From Corythucha ciliata (Eukaryota; Arthropoda; Insecta; Hemiptera; Tingidae), in assembly GCA_038030265.1 (NCBI GenBank), contig CM075941.1:57451952-57515951 (forward strand): a DNA stretch of 64,000 bases, in the 5' to 3' direction. Both the position numbers and the translations under genes were made by a program. Positions 20,946 to 32,450 of this stretch are shown piece after piece. The notes under the pieces are model-generated. The model had not been told where the DNA came from and did no database searches. It saw only the letters and a list, made by a program, of their open reading frames with translations. Positions within the stretch are counted from its first letter, which is position 1, and every line of letters starts with the position of its first letter.

Positions 20946-21325
20946 GACCTCTGAACGCGGAGAGCGGTGACTTCGGCAGTCAGTTGACGCAGGAATTGCG
21001 AGGTAGATTCAGCCGGGGGTGGCTTTGACGTACGTGAATTTGGCCGACCTGAGGAGGCAGTAACTTCATTTATGCCGGAGGGCTCGTACGCCTCAGCGAG
21101 ACGGTCAGCGACACACGCCATTTTGTCCAAATCTTTGGGATCAACAGCCACTAAGATGTCCTGCATGCGGCGAGGTAATCCGCGAAGCCATGGGTTCTAC
21201 AAAAGGTCTTGCGAGACCGTAGTACCTGCTAACAAAGTAATTTCACGAAGAAATTGCGAGGGTTTTTGATCACCTAGCTGCTTGTCTTCGAGGAGACGTT
21301 TAATACGCTCGCTCTCAGTCTCTGA
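20946..21325 (-). pseudogene. Gypsy gag remnant
   Basis: The minus-strand frame reads RIKRLLEDKQLGDQKPSQFL, REITLLAGTTVSQDLL, a stop, and RMQDILVAVDPKDLDKMACV. This is the retrotransposon capsid C-terminal region of arthropod Gypsy elements. It is fused by deletion to the middle of RT. It ends only about 25 bp from the stop codon of the neighbouring host-type gene. Confidence 0.75.
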
Positions 21326-21350
21326 GTACGTATCAACGAGACTGATTTCT

Positions 21351-22213
21351 TTATTTACCCGTATATTCTGGTGGAGATTTCTCTTCCTTTTTACGTTTCA
21401 TATTCGGCGGTCGTACCATTTTAGAAATGGTCGCCGGTTTTGCCGCGATCGACTTGACGGCGTTTAAATATGGCGATTCATTTTCATCGTCGTGGCCTTC
21501 CGGTTGAGTCGGCGGATGTTCCTCCGTTTTGACGGTGGTCGACTCCGGTGGTTCGCCTTCGACTCTGGCACTTGTCTTTACTTCGACATTGTCATTTTCT
21601 TCCTCATCTTTTGGAAGTTCTTGAGTCAGCCAACCCTTAAGAGGCTCGAAACCTTCAGAAATTGATAAAAAAAAAATTAGGGATGAAGTGTGTTTTGATT
21701 TTAAAGCACCTCAAATTGCCACCTTTTTCTTTATAGTCGTCTCTGTAGGTTGACGTATATTTATGGGCGTACACCTCTTGGGCAAGTTGCTCCGGCTGGT
21801 TCAATTTCAAAATGTTGTACAAATAAGGATATTTCATGTACAACTGTAAACAATTCAATTGTCGACGAAAGAAATTCTCTCAATTAACGCTAGTAGCTAA
21901 TTATCGTCAATTACCTTCCTCAAATAGGTGAACGGTTGATTGTGCTTTGACTCGGGGCCCACCGGAGGGGCTCCTGTCTGTGCCGGTGGCACTTAGTTGT
22001 TGCCCCGTCTCGCGATCGTCATTTTTCGACAAATATTTACTGCAGGGTTCCTGTCTTGTCACTTCACGGTACGTTTCTTCCTTGTGTTTCGACAATAAAT
22101 CTGATCTATGGTAATGGGGTGAATTTTAACTGCCCAAATTTGCGATAATTCACTTTTGAAAAAGGAACCGGCCATTTGAAGTCTTTGTTGTAAGTCGTCA
22201 AATAGTACTCCAT
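21351..22213 (-). CDS. Unrecognised four-exon gene, ciliary-protein-like motifs
   Basis: Predicted exons 22213-22154, 21977-21915, 21843-21723 and 21652-21351 give 181 residues with matching phases (0,0,1) and GT-AG introns of 176, 71 and 70 nt. It starts MEYYLTTYNKDFKWPVPFSK. The middle has NQPFTYLRKLYMKYPYLYN and HKYTSTYRDDYKEKG. The tail is rich in Glu, Pro and Lys and ends SPPEYTGK. There is no signal peptide or membrane segment. The pattern of short Tyr/Trp-rich N-terminus and STYRDDY recalls microtubule inner proteins of cilia and sperm, but I do not recognise the family. Intron 1 is itself open in another frame (SKHKEETYREVTRQEPC), so a longer alternative exon is possible. AATAAA overlaps the stop. 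Confidence 0.5.
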
Positions 22214-22261
22214 CGTTGTTGAGACACCGTTTGAAACTTAATTTTGTCGCGCACTACTCAC

Positions 22262-22290
22262 GGAGAGAGAGAGAGAGTTAGAGAGAGAAA
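22262..22290 (+). repeat. GA microsatellite
   Basis: GAGAGAGAGAGAG followed by interrupted GAGAGA, about 50 bp upstream of the start of the four-exon gene. Confidence 0.9.
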
Positions 22291-22489
22291 AAAACACTGT
22301 TTCTACGCCTGGAATCACATTCGGTTAATCCCTTGTTTCTCATCAACATTTACACACTTCACTTCCCCCTGGCTTCCGGCCGCGCCCTAATTTTTTGTTT
22401 CACATAAAAAGCTATTTGAAAATAATCAATTTGTAGTAGCATAACAAATTTGTTTGTTTTGATTTACTTCTCGTCTGTTTGTTAAAATA

Positions 22490-24100
22490 TTAACTGGGAG
22501 GGCTGCGAGATGTATGCTGAATTTCGTCCCCCCCCCTCTCCCATTGATTTGGGTATGGTCTCAGGCAGAGCCAGCCAACCTTTTTTGATCGTGGGCCATA
22601 AATCTGGTTGTAAGAACTTAGGCGGGCCATCCATCCCTCCACCCACCCACCCACCCAAAAAAGGCCGTGACGCTCTGAATAAAACGCACTTGGGGCCTGT
22701 TCAATAAACTACAACAACATTATTAAGTTGACCACAATAATACTAGTAGCGTTTTCCATTTGCACAAAAAATGTGCCCTGGGGCAGCTCATTGCAGTGCA
22801 GAGCCGGCCTTATAGACATTTGGCGCCCCCGGGGTGAACCTTCCACCAACGTCTCCGTGAAATTGCCTTCAGGAGCGTTTTTTTCCCCCCACACTTCATC
22901 ACTTCTTCACTTCTTCTCAATTTCATCGGTCAATTATAGCGATTTGTCTCCATTTTAGCCGCGAATTAGCGATTTGTCTCCATTTTAGCCGTGCATTAAC
23001 GATTTACCTCCATTTCAGCCGTGAATCAGCGATTTTTTTTTTTTTTTTTTTTTTTGCGCGATGAATTTGTGTTTTTCCTGATTTGAGCGGCTAATGTGTG
23101 AATTAGCGCTATATTTCCTAATTTTAGCCACAAAACTTCAACAACATAATTAAGTTGACGACAATTTGCACAAAAATGTCCCAGTTCATGGCAGTGCCGA
23201 CCTTGGACATATTGACGCCCCCAGGCGAATCTTGCACCAACCCCCTCTCCTCAGCACGTGAAATTGCCTTCAGGAGCCGCGAATTAGCGTTTTTTCACTT
23301 GCTTCTTGATTTCATCGGTGAATTAGCGATTTTTCTTGCAATGAATCTGTGTTTTTCCTGATCTGCGGCACTAATGAGCGATTTTACCCGTGAGTTAGCG
23401 CTATATTTTCTAATTTTAGCCTCGAAGTTGTCTCCGAAAACCACGACTTGCCATTTACTCAGTTTATTTCTGTGAAATGGCAAATTTTCTCAATTTAACC
23501 CCATAAATTGCCATTTTTACTGACTTCGGCCGTGAATTAGCGTTTGACCCAATTTTAGCCTCCTAGGGAGCCGTGAATGAGAGTTTTATTTGCCACGAAT
23601 TAACTTTTTTTCTTAATTTTATCCGCTATTAGCGCATTTTCCTTATTTAGCCGTGGATTAGCAATTTTGTCCACTTTAATCCACGAAATTACCTTCAGAA
23701 GCCACAAATGAGCGTTTTCTCCAATTTAACCGCGAAGACGTCAGCGCTTCTTCTCAAATTCACATCGGCGAATTAGCGATTCCCCCCCCCCATTTTAAGG
23801 GAATTATCAATTTTCTCCACTTTAGCCGTGAATTCCTTGACCTCAGACCTTCAGTCTTACCTGAGCTACAATGGTCTCGTTCCGGGTTGACCCCCCCCCC
23901 CCGGGGGGGATGCCCGGAAGCTAAAAGTAAGAATAACAAACCGATTCGAGGAATCCGCGGCCAAATTTCGCTAAATAAATGACAAAAATAGTTTCTTGTC
24001 ATTCTGAGAGCAAATTCACTAGTGAAATTGAATAATTTACCAATTGGTGGCTTCTGGAGTCCATTTCCCGGCTCAAATAGCAAAAAAAATCGTTTATCTT
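22490..24100 (-). repeat. Repeat block: 30-bp units plus a tandem duplication
   Basis: 22920-23790 holds type i units in inverted orientation (CTCCATTTTAGCCGCGAATTAGCGA). Two copies of a larger module lie within it at 22700-22890 and 23135-23290. They share AACAACAT-ATTAAGTTGAC, TTGCACAAAAA-TGT, GGCGCCCCC and GTGAAATTGCCTTCAGGAGC. There is a T run at about 23033-23055 and C runs at 22528-22536, 23782-23791 and 23891-23902. No gene. Confidence 0.65.
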
Positions 24101-24427
24101 CAGTTTCTGCTAGTTCCCAAGGCTAATAGAGAAATCGCGTACAATGTACCGTTTTCGGGGCAAGTACAAGCGATTAGAAGTTTTAAAAAGCGCTCATTTG
24201 TCCAGTAAAAGTGTAAAAAGTAAAGATAACCGCTATAATTCGCGGCTAAAATTGGGGAAAACGCAAAATTTTGCGTCGGCTAAAATTAAGAACAGCTCAT
24301 CAGAGCGCTTTCTCAATATTAACCGCCTTAGGACGCTAACTGATGATTAGCGTTTTAACTGCGGTGTTAACTGCATAAATCAGCAAGTAGTTTTTTGCTC
24401 ATTGATGGCGGCAAATGAGTGCTATAT

Positions 24428-24782
24428 TGTCACGATGCAGACCCGCAACACACGGCCCCACTCTGCGGACGCGACGCCTTGGAAGTTGGAAGGAGTGAGA
24501 GAGGATTTAAAAAAGGAGCGTCGCCGTCCGAGAGAAGAATGAGAAAAAGGACTCTAATTCGAAGGTCTAAAAGGCAATCATTCGGAACTCTCGTGAGTGT
24601 CTTCACTGGGGCACGGTCATAGTGAATGTTTAATAAATAACTGAATAAAAAACTAATGTGGGGCGGTGGGACGTATGAATTAATAAGTAAATAAACGATA
24701 AATGTGAAATAGAGATCTACGCCTCTCGTCTCCCTTCCCCCTTTTAACCCCGGCTGTCACGGAAAGAAGCTGGCCCGTGACA
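24428..24782 (+). repeat. Left LTR
   Basis: Starts TGT, ends ACA, with polyadenylation signals (AATAAA) near 24630-24650 and a GC-rich end. It is followed after two bases by a tRNA-complementary stretch TGGTGGAGGCGCCGGG, consistent with a primer binding site. Confidence 0.85.
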
Positions 24783-25068
24783 TTTTGGTGGAGGCGCCGG
24801 GTAAATTCCTATGTTCGTGCCGCGAAAAAAGTAACGGCCACGGGAGGTCACTCGGTACCGGAGAGGAAAAGTCGGGAGTGAAATTGAAATGACCACCGTG
24901 CGATGCCGGTGACGAGAAGCCAACGGAACCTAGACTACTTCGGGGGGGAACCGAACGCCGGAGGAAGACGACGAAACCCTCGCTGACGAGGAAGAGGACG
25001 TCCGGATCAAAGAAGAGGAGACGTCACGACGCGAACGTCGCAAAGTTAAGGCAAGTTCATCCCTAACA

Positions 25069-25665
25069 ATGGACAAATTTTCTGGAAGAGACGGGGAGGA
25101 CGTCGCACGTTTCCTACGTCTGTTTAACCGAAAGGCGAGAGTGGAAGAGTGGACCAACGACGAAAAAGCTGCTCACCTTCCAGAGTGTCTGTCGGGCGCC
25201 GCCCTGAGTTGGTTCGACGCCGTGGAAGACGAGGGGCTCGGTTGGGAAGAGCTTCAAAATCGCTTAAAAGGCACGTTCGAGCCCCTGCACTCCGCAGAAG
25301 AACTACGGTTACGTCTCCTCACCCGACGGCGAGCTCCAGGGGAGGACCTGTGGAACTTCTTCCACGAGATGGTGGCCCTTTGCCAGCAGGTCGACCCCGA
25401 AATGAGCGAGGAGGCCAAATGTCGGGCCATTATTCGAGGCCTAGACGACCACACTGCGAGCTGGGTGGCCACCCAAACGAACGGCACCGTGGCCGATCTA
25501 AGGACCAGCCTTCGCCGATTCCGAGAGGTCACCGCCCGGAGAGAAGAGGACCATCGTCCGATTTCGGCTCCGCCGGCCCCGGACCTGAGACAAGAGGTGG
25601 AGATGCTCCGCCGACGTCTCGACCAACTCGCTCGATCAGGTGGGTCGCACCCAAGTTTTGACCAT
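25069..25665 (+). pseudogene. Gypsy-type gag, truncated
   Basis: From ATG 25069 (MDKFSGRDGEDVARFLRLFN) the frame runs through the retrotransposon Gag capsid motif LSGAALSWFDAVEDEG and ends with a coiled-coil-like segment (RQEVEMLRRRLDQLAR). After about 25665 the frame leaves gag and runs into unrelated sequence and then the inverted LTR, ending at 25854. No zinc knuckle or pol is left. The reading frame itself is undamaged and codon use is GC-rich compared with the neighbourhood, suggesting a recent arrival. Confidence 0.8.
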
Positions 25666-25751
25666 TATAGGTATAATAGTAGAAACCTGGGAGGAGCGAG
25701 AAGAGCCCCAATAAATTGTGAACGAAATTCTACCCGGCGCCTCCACCAAAA

Positions 25752-26106
25752 TGTCACGGGCCAGCTTCTTTCCGTGACAGCCGGGGTTAAAAGGGGGAAG
25801 GGAGACGAGAGGCGTAGATCTCTATTTCACATTTATCGTTTATTTACTTATTAATTCATACGTCCCACCGCCCCACATTAGTTTTTTATTCAGTTATTTA
25901 TTAAACATTCACTATGACCGTGCCCCAGTGAAGACACTCACGAGAGTTCCGAATGATTGCCTTTTAGACCTTCGAATTAGAGTCCTTTTTCTCATTCTTC
26001 TCTCGGACGGCGACGCTCCTTTTTTAAATCCTCTCTCACTCCTTCCAACTTCCAAGGCGTCGCGTCCGCAGAGTGGGGCCGTGTGTTGCGGGTCTGGATC
26101 GTGACA
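25752..26106 (-). repeat. Right LTR, inverted
   Basis: Reverse complement of 24428-24782 with the same length. Its primer-binding-site side faces inwards, so both copies are in 5'-LTR configuration. Confidence 0.85.
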
Positions 26107-26319
26107 ATATCACAAGTTGAGCCGCATAAGGACCTAAGAAACTGAAAATTGAAGTTTTTACTTAATTTTCGCCACGAGAGGGTCTCCAGAAACCGCAAAT
26201 TAACGACTTTTCTCAAGTTTGGTTTGGAAATTACACTTTAAATTACTTTGATGTGAAACTAACCACATACAACGGAAACAACTGAATTAAATGTTAGGTT
26301 TCTTCGATACAATATTGAT

Positions 26320-27630
26320 TTATTGAATAAGCGTCGCATGTAATAACAGACATCCTGTCACTACTTTGAATGTAACCCTAAAACTTCTCTCACCGCTTGC
26401 CTTAGTTTTTTTCCTGAAGAAAAGTTTTTCTTTCTCCTCCTCGTGAAACGATGGTTTCCACAAGCCAATCTTATCAAATGTAGTGTAAGTCATAATGTGG
26501 CGACGATCCTTCAGGTTGTCATAGCCACGTGACGCGATACCAACAACTCGACCTCTGCAAACAAGAGGTCCACCTGTATCTCCGACTCTTTCAAACTGTC
26601 CGTACTGAATCTGGCGAGTATTTTATTGAAAAATCGCGTTAAATATTTGTTTCATTCTCAATTCAACTTTACAATAGCGCTTACACTTTCAGCGCAGATA
26701 TTTCCGCTCTCAGTTACTCTGTAAGTACCCGGGTAATTTTCCAGCCCGTAGTCTTTTGGACTGTACTGCAATCTACGTTCGCATTCACTGTTCATTAACA
26801 GTCGCTTTTTCATAACTTGTAAATGATTCGATCTATTTCGCTTCAGCTCCCACTCTTCTGATTCGTGAATGTAATTTAAAAAAAAAATTGAAACGACTCT
26901 AATTTATGACATTCGGACACTTACTGAAAAACTTAGGGGCACAAACGCTGTGACCCCAGCCCGGGACAAGACACTCCGTCTCGTCACGCTGCAGATCAAG
27001 GAGATATTCCTTGAAAAACTTGTCATTTATCCAAAAACCTTTGACTGGTGATCTTGATTGTGCTATTTCTTGCGCAAAAGCGTCCCGAGTATCTGAGAAT
27101 TGCACCATTGCAACGTCGTAAGCGTAACAATTTTTATAAAATTCGCAATGTGGATGACAGTGATAGTCTTGCGTTCGATACACCCGGCCGCCAGTCATGA
27201 AATTGGAACTGTAAAGCGATTACAGTATCAATGGTAATTATCGTATCGAATGATCACTTATAAAATTTGATTTTTATAACATGTCATTGGTTCCCACGAC
27301 GGCGTAAATTGTTTTCGGGAAAATATCTTGGCCGCACAAACAGTGGCAGGCGGTTATGATGATATTGTTAGTTATTATAACACCGCCGCAACCGTAGGCG
27401 CAATCCAATGGTACCGTATTCGCGAACGTTTCAAATGTCGTTTCTCCGATGAACAGGTACGCCATGTAGGGAAACTCTCCAGGATTTGCTTTGCGACCGA
27501 ACATTCCCGTGATGAGAACGTCTGGACGTTTCTCTTTCTCTTCTGCCCGACTGGTGACAACGCAGGAAAGGAGGAAAAGCACTGGAAGGATTGCCATTCT
27601 TTTCGGTGTCCGACGCCTAAAACTAAACAT
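26320..27630 (-). CDS. Secreted chymotrypsin-fold protease homologue B
   Basis: Exons 27630-27281, 27208-26925, 26857-26685 and 26610-26320 (introns 72, 67 and 74 nt, phases 2,1,0) give 365 residues with no stop. The signal peptide follows the second Met (MAILPVLFLLSCVVTSRA), and mature sequence begins near GMFGRKANPGEFPYMAYLF, where R-IVGG would be expected. CAYGCGGVI and TACHCLCG give His96, YAYDVAMV gives Asp148, and VGDTGGPLVC gives Thr281 instead of Ser. Arg at position 191 indicates loss of the C191-C220 bond. The C-terminal tail is basic (KLFFRKKTKASGERS). A His-Asp-Thr triad could be weakly active or serve as a binding protein. It is closest to copy C. The stop overlaps AATAAA. Confidence 0.88.
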
Positions 27631-28050
27631 TATTCTTCATGTTATTAACAAATTATTACATAAATATCTGATTCTAATTAGGTAAATAAAGTAAAATAAT
27701 TAGGTGTTTCATTTATCTTTAAACATGTGTTCAATGAAGATGAAGCTCCTAAGGTGTGAAATCTAGCGAGAGTCAAACGCGTGAAATTGACTTTTCGAAG
27801 AAGCCAAATCCACGAAATAAGGGTCGTTTCACTAACCATCAAGTGATTTCGAGGGTTTTCCCCATAAAAACCGGTTTCATCAGTTTCGCTTTCTAAAACC
27901 CTTATTTTGTAGGTTTCGACAGTCCTGAAGTGCCCGCTTGCCTTTGTTTTCTCATGTTTTTTCCAAGAAGGGGCCAGATCTTCCAACTCTCACCACTCAG
28001 GCAAAATTACGCGACGTGTGACTTTTTGTAACCGCGGAGACGGATATCGG
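27631..28050 (-). promoter_or_regulatory. Conserved upstream region of protease B
   Basis: 27669-27706 on the minus strand reads CACCTAATTATTTTACTTTA then TTTACCTAATTAGAATCA, the same block as in A and C. Homology to the A flank continues to about 28030. Confidence 0.5.
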
Positions 28051-28059
28051 CGGATCCCA

Positions 28060-28860
28060 CCCTAGTTTCACACTTTGAAAAACCAATTTGAAGGTTTTTG
28101 ACCCTTGGTGGTGACGGTCCACCAATGGGATTATCATGCTCCCCCACCCTGTTCACACTATCGCAACCGCGGTACAGCCAAACTCACGGGTTTTCTCAAA
28201 TATAATGCACGGAACAGCCTGGCCTGCTAATTATTTTGAAAATTTTAGCCATAAAACGCCAAAGTCGTGGTTATTATTAATTATATCGTATGTGAAGGCA
28301 AAATCCTACTTTCAATTCTGAGTTGTCTTCTCTGCGGATTATTCTAGAGAACGAGCGCTTTTTTTCCGTCATGAATAGACGATTTTTCTCAATTTTCGGA
28401 GTGGCCGCCCAAAAAACACAGTCGATGAGGGCGATTGTTTGTACTAACTCGGTTATTTGAATGAATGTTTGGCGTTTTTGGCGGTTTAGACATGTTTTCA
28501 GAAGCCCCCGCCCCCTCTTTCTGTAATAAACGCTTCCTTGAAAGTAAGCCGTACAGCAAGACCAATTGGTATGGGACCGCAGAAGTTTAACCGCGCACGG
28601 ACTTGCATTTTTTTTCCATTCCATTTCTGTCGCTAACGAGCGCTCATTCTTAAATCGAACCTCGAATTAGCGTTTTTTCTCGATTCAAGTAGCGAATTAG
28701 CACTTTTTATCGATTCGACCATAGAATAGCACATTACCACGTTTTTTTTTTCATTTTTAGCAACGATTTTCCCCAATTTTAGCTTCAGACATGCCCCAAG
28801 CCAAGCACATTAGCGATTTTTATCAATTTTAGCGATAAAAGAGCCTCCTAAGTTAGCGTA
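28060..28860 (-). repeat. Degenerate 30-bp repeats (type i, inverted) with spacer
   Basis: Units such as TTTTTCTCAATTTTCGGAGT and CGAATTAGCGTTTTTTCTCG occur mainly in 28320-28860. No gene is visible. Confidence 0.55.
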
Positions 28861-29870
28861 CCGAGGTATGAGTGAGGGCCACGTATTTACAATCCCCCTA
28901 CGAGTTCAGAGCCTACTAGCCTGGGTTCCACCTCCACAAGCTGGTCATTTTGCCCCGAAAACTGCAATTTTGCGAAAATTTGGCCTAGACACTCATCACA
29001 CACTCATTTTGCAATTTTGTTGCTGTACGGCTTATATGGGAGTCGTCAGCCTGCAACGCGGTTGGTCATGGCCGTGGCTAAGCCCACGGGGTACGAGCCC
29101 ACAAAAACTATTTCAAAATGGCAATTTCACGGAAATTTATCACTGAAACTTGCAATTTGGCTTAATTAAGGCCCGAAACTTACATTTCGCAAGAACAGAA
29201 GACCCAAAACTGGCAATTTTGTTTAAATTACGACCGGGACATACAAACTCATTAATGTTTTGTTTTTTTTTGCGAATAAATTCATGTTAAAATTCAAAAT
29301 TAAGGGCGCAGACACGAAACTTGCGTGAATCTTGAATGTTTAGCCAGGATAATTCCAATTTCGTGGATATTTACTTTCAAATAAGTTGCAGTTACGCAGC
29401 TATACTGCGGTTGGATGACTTTTGACACTGGCCGTGACCGGCTGTCTCAGGTTTCGCAGTCACTATGAAATATCCCCGACATACGGAATTTCGCAAGACA
29501 ATACCGAAAACTAGCGATATCACCTGACCACCCACACCTGCACCTGACATTTAGCACTTCTGGAAAATTATATGGCCAATCCACAGATTTTTAGCTCAGA
29601 TTGCTGTAATTTCATGGCTATGTTTGTCAAGCTTTATGGGTACATGGCCTCTAAAAAAAAAAAGACCTCAAAACTTGCAATTTCGCGAAGGTTGACACAT
29701 TAAAATAGCGATTTCCAGGACTTTTAGCTTCGAATGATGTAATTTTGCGGCTTTTTCTCTCCATTTTACCTGCGAATTTAGATTAAAGGACAATTTTACC
29801 ATCAATTTTAGATGTAACGCTGGGAATTTGACATTTTTCTCTATTTAGGAATATAAATTCCGGAAAAAAG
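28861..29870 (-). repeat. Degenerate 30-bp repeats (type iii)
   Basis: Loose units of the form CGAAACTTGCAATTTCGCGAAAATT at about 30-40 bp spacing, mixed with unrelated spacer. They appear in the opposite orientation at 31100-32280. Confidence 0.5.
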
Positions 29871-30650
29871 CACTCATTCTAGGCTAAAATTGATAAACAT
29901 TTGTGAATTCACTGTTTATACTGGCGCTTTCATGGCTGAAATTTAGAAAACCCGCTAATCCCCTGATCATTGGGCAAAATTCGGGGCTAAAGTTGAGAAA
30001 AAACCGGGAATTAATAATCAAAAGTGAAAAAAAAATCGCTCATTCACAGAAAACACCAATTCGCGGTTTCTGGAGGCAACATACCGTCCCTGAAGTTGTG
30101 AAAAAAGAATAAGATTTTATAAATTACTTCTAAAATTGAGATAAGTCGCTGCTAAAAACGGCGGAAAGCGATGATTCGCGGTAAAAATGAAGAAACAGCT
30201 CTCATTTGCAGATTAAATTGAGGAAAAACCGCTAAGTTCACGAATAAATTCGATAAAATGCGTTAATTTGTTGACGTGAATTCGCGGCTGAAATTGACAA
30301 AAATCCGCGTTTGCTGAAAATGTAAAAAAGGCCCGGTTCGTGGTTAAAATTTCAAGAACAAAATTGAGGCAACATCGCTAATTCGCAGCTTTTCTTTACA
30401 ATGACCTCAATTTAAGGCAAAAATCGGGGAAATTCCCGTTCGCGGCTTCTGGAGGCAACTTCGCGGCTAATGAAGAAAAAAAGCGCTAAAAGTTGAGAAA
30501 AATTGCTAATTCGTGGTTAAAATTGTGAAAAGCGCTAATTCTCCGATAAAATTGAGAAAAAAAGCTAATTCACAGCTAAAATTGAATTTTTTTTTCAATT
30601 TTACCGAAATTCGCAGGTAAAATTGAGGAAAATAGCCACAAAATTGCATC
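29871..30650 (+). repeat. Degenerate 30-bp repeats (type i)
   Basis: Plus-oriented units GCTAATTCGCGGTTAAAATTG with GAGAAAAA linkers. The cleanest run is 30470-30650. Confidence 0.7.
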
Positions 30651-32450
30651 ATATTTCGGGGTCTAAATATCCATGCAAACCACAAGAGGTTATGGTACCT
30701 GTAGTTTGAATTTCAAGCTTCGGGGCCTTTTGTTTTACGAGTAGAGGCAGTGCACCCAGCCGTGGCAGCATTCAAAAACCTGATAAAAATTTAGCCACTA
30801 AATTACAGCACTCTGAGCCCGTTTCTGGTCTCTCTATTCCCGCAAAATTTTCGAATTTTTGGGACCGCGTGGAACCCGGGTTAGCCGGTCACGATAGTGC
30901 TCGACGAATAACCGCTAAATTGCAACATTTTGTAGGTTGAAAATATCCACGCAAATGGAATTTTTCTGCCCGATTTTTCGATTTTTCAAGTTTTACGTCC
31001 TAATTTGGGGGGGGGGGCGTGAATCCTGGTCATACCGGTCCCGACTGCGCCATTAACTTAAAGTTTGAACCCGAATTTATTTGAAAATTTAAGAAACAGA
31101 ACGAGTTTTCATGTTCGGGTTCTAATTTTAGCGTTTGCGGGATCTAATGTGAGCGGAATTACAAGCTTTCTCGCTGAGTATACGCGAAATTGACAATTTC
31201 GGGCCTTGATTCCAGCGAAAATGCAAATTTTGGGTCTTAATTTCGGAAACATTGCAAGTTTCAGTTCTAAAATGAATATCCGTGAAATAGTAAGTTTGCA
31301 TTTGTTTTTTGTAGGTTAGGACCGCGAGTCTAGGCCAGCATGACCATCGCGACCAAGGCTATACTTCGTACTCCCAACAAAATTGTACCGTTTTAGAGGC
31401 TTGGATAAAGTTTCCAGGCGGAAATTTTAGTGAAATTGCAAGTTTTAGGGCGTTTTTCTTAATGTTTGGATAGCCACCCCGGGCTGCGCGCCCATACCAT
31501 GATGAATAGCCGTGAAAGTGCTGCGCTTAGAGAGGTATACTTCTAAGTTCCCATATTCGGGCCCGAATTGGAGCAAAATTTCAATTGTCCTCCCCGAATG
31601 TAGGAGAAACTAAACGTTTTGTATCTTCTGGAGTTAATTTAAGCGAAATTGCAAGTTAAAGGGTCTTACTTAGTGAATATCTGCAAGTTTTGGACTTCCA
31701 TGACCGTTTATCCGAGGCAATTCGACATTCGGAGGTAGTAATTTCTGTGAAAATGCGAGTTTCGGGGCTTAATTCAACGAAATAGAGAGTTCAGGGTCAT
31801 GATTTCTGTGAAATTACAAGATTTGGTCCATAATTTCTGCAAAATTGCAAGTTTCGGGGGCCTGCTTTTTAAGCGGTCACTATTCCTCTACTTTCTCAGT
31901 GTCCAACCGGGCCCGAGAAGGCCCAAAGTTTGATGAAAAACGGCAAAATTACATCATTTGAAGCTGAATGCCAGTGAATTCCTGGCTGAATATCCGTCGA
32001 ATGGACATTTTTGGGTTTAATTTCAGTTAATTTGCCAGTTTAGGGTCTTATTCAATCAAAATTACAAATTTCCGAGCCTATTTTGTCACGTCGAAACCCA
32101 GGTTGCGACTGGTTACCACAACAGCGCATTTAAGGCCTGCTAAATACCACGAAATTGGAAGTTTTCTAGCTAAATATTTGCACGAATGCAATTTTTGGAG
32201 ATTTCGCAAGTTTAGCATCTTAATTTTGGGGAAATTGCAAGTTTTGGAGCCTTTTGTTAGTGGCCGATCAGAGCCCTAAGCTTGATGAAACCCGTGACCC
32301 CCCCCCCCCCAAAGTCCACTGTTCAACTGTAATTTTCCGACGCGTTCATTAGTTGAGACGAATGTTTTGTGTTCGAGGGCTCAGGAGAATGCGGAAAGCC
32401 CCCCCCCCCCCATGAATATTGAGTTAGCTACGGCACTGTCAAGGTTGGTA
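30651..32450 (+). repeat. Degenerate 30-bp repeats (type iii)
   Basis: Units like GAAATTGCAAGTTTCGGGG and TTAATTTCAGC recur through 31100-32280, with longer unrelated insertions. C or G runs lie at 31007-31017, 32298-32310 and 32399-32411. No coding sequence. Confidence 0.55.

Larger units (their letters stand above)
24428..26106. mobile_element. LTR retrotransposon unit with inverted LTRs
   Basis: Two 355-bp LTRs face each other: 24428-24782 (TGTCACGATG...CCCGTGACA) and its reverse complement at 25752-26106. They are almost identical; the first mismatch I see is near the outer end. About 20 bp beyond the inner LTR edge, TTTTGGTGGAGGCGCCGGGT (a likely primer binding site), is duplicated too. 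The outer flanks are ATAT on both sides, a 4-bp target duplication. A gag frame lies between. A normal element has direct LTRs and a pol gene, so this is a rearranged unit that appears to have integrated as a whole. Confidence 0.85.

Noticed and set aside
18541..22250. Complete Gypsy element with both LTRs
   Set aside because: No second LTR copy is found upstream of gag; instead a spliced host-type gene begins there, and gag is fused to mid-RT by a deletion.
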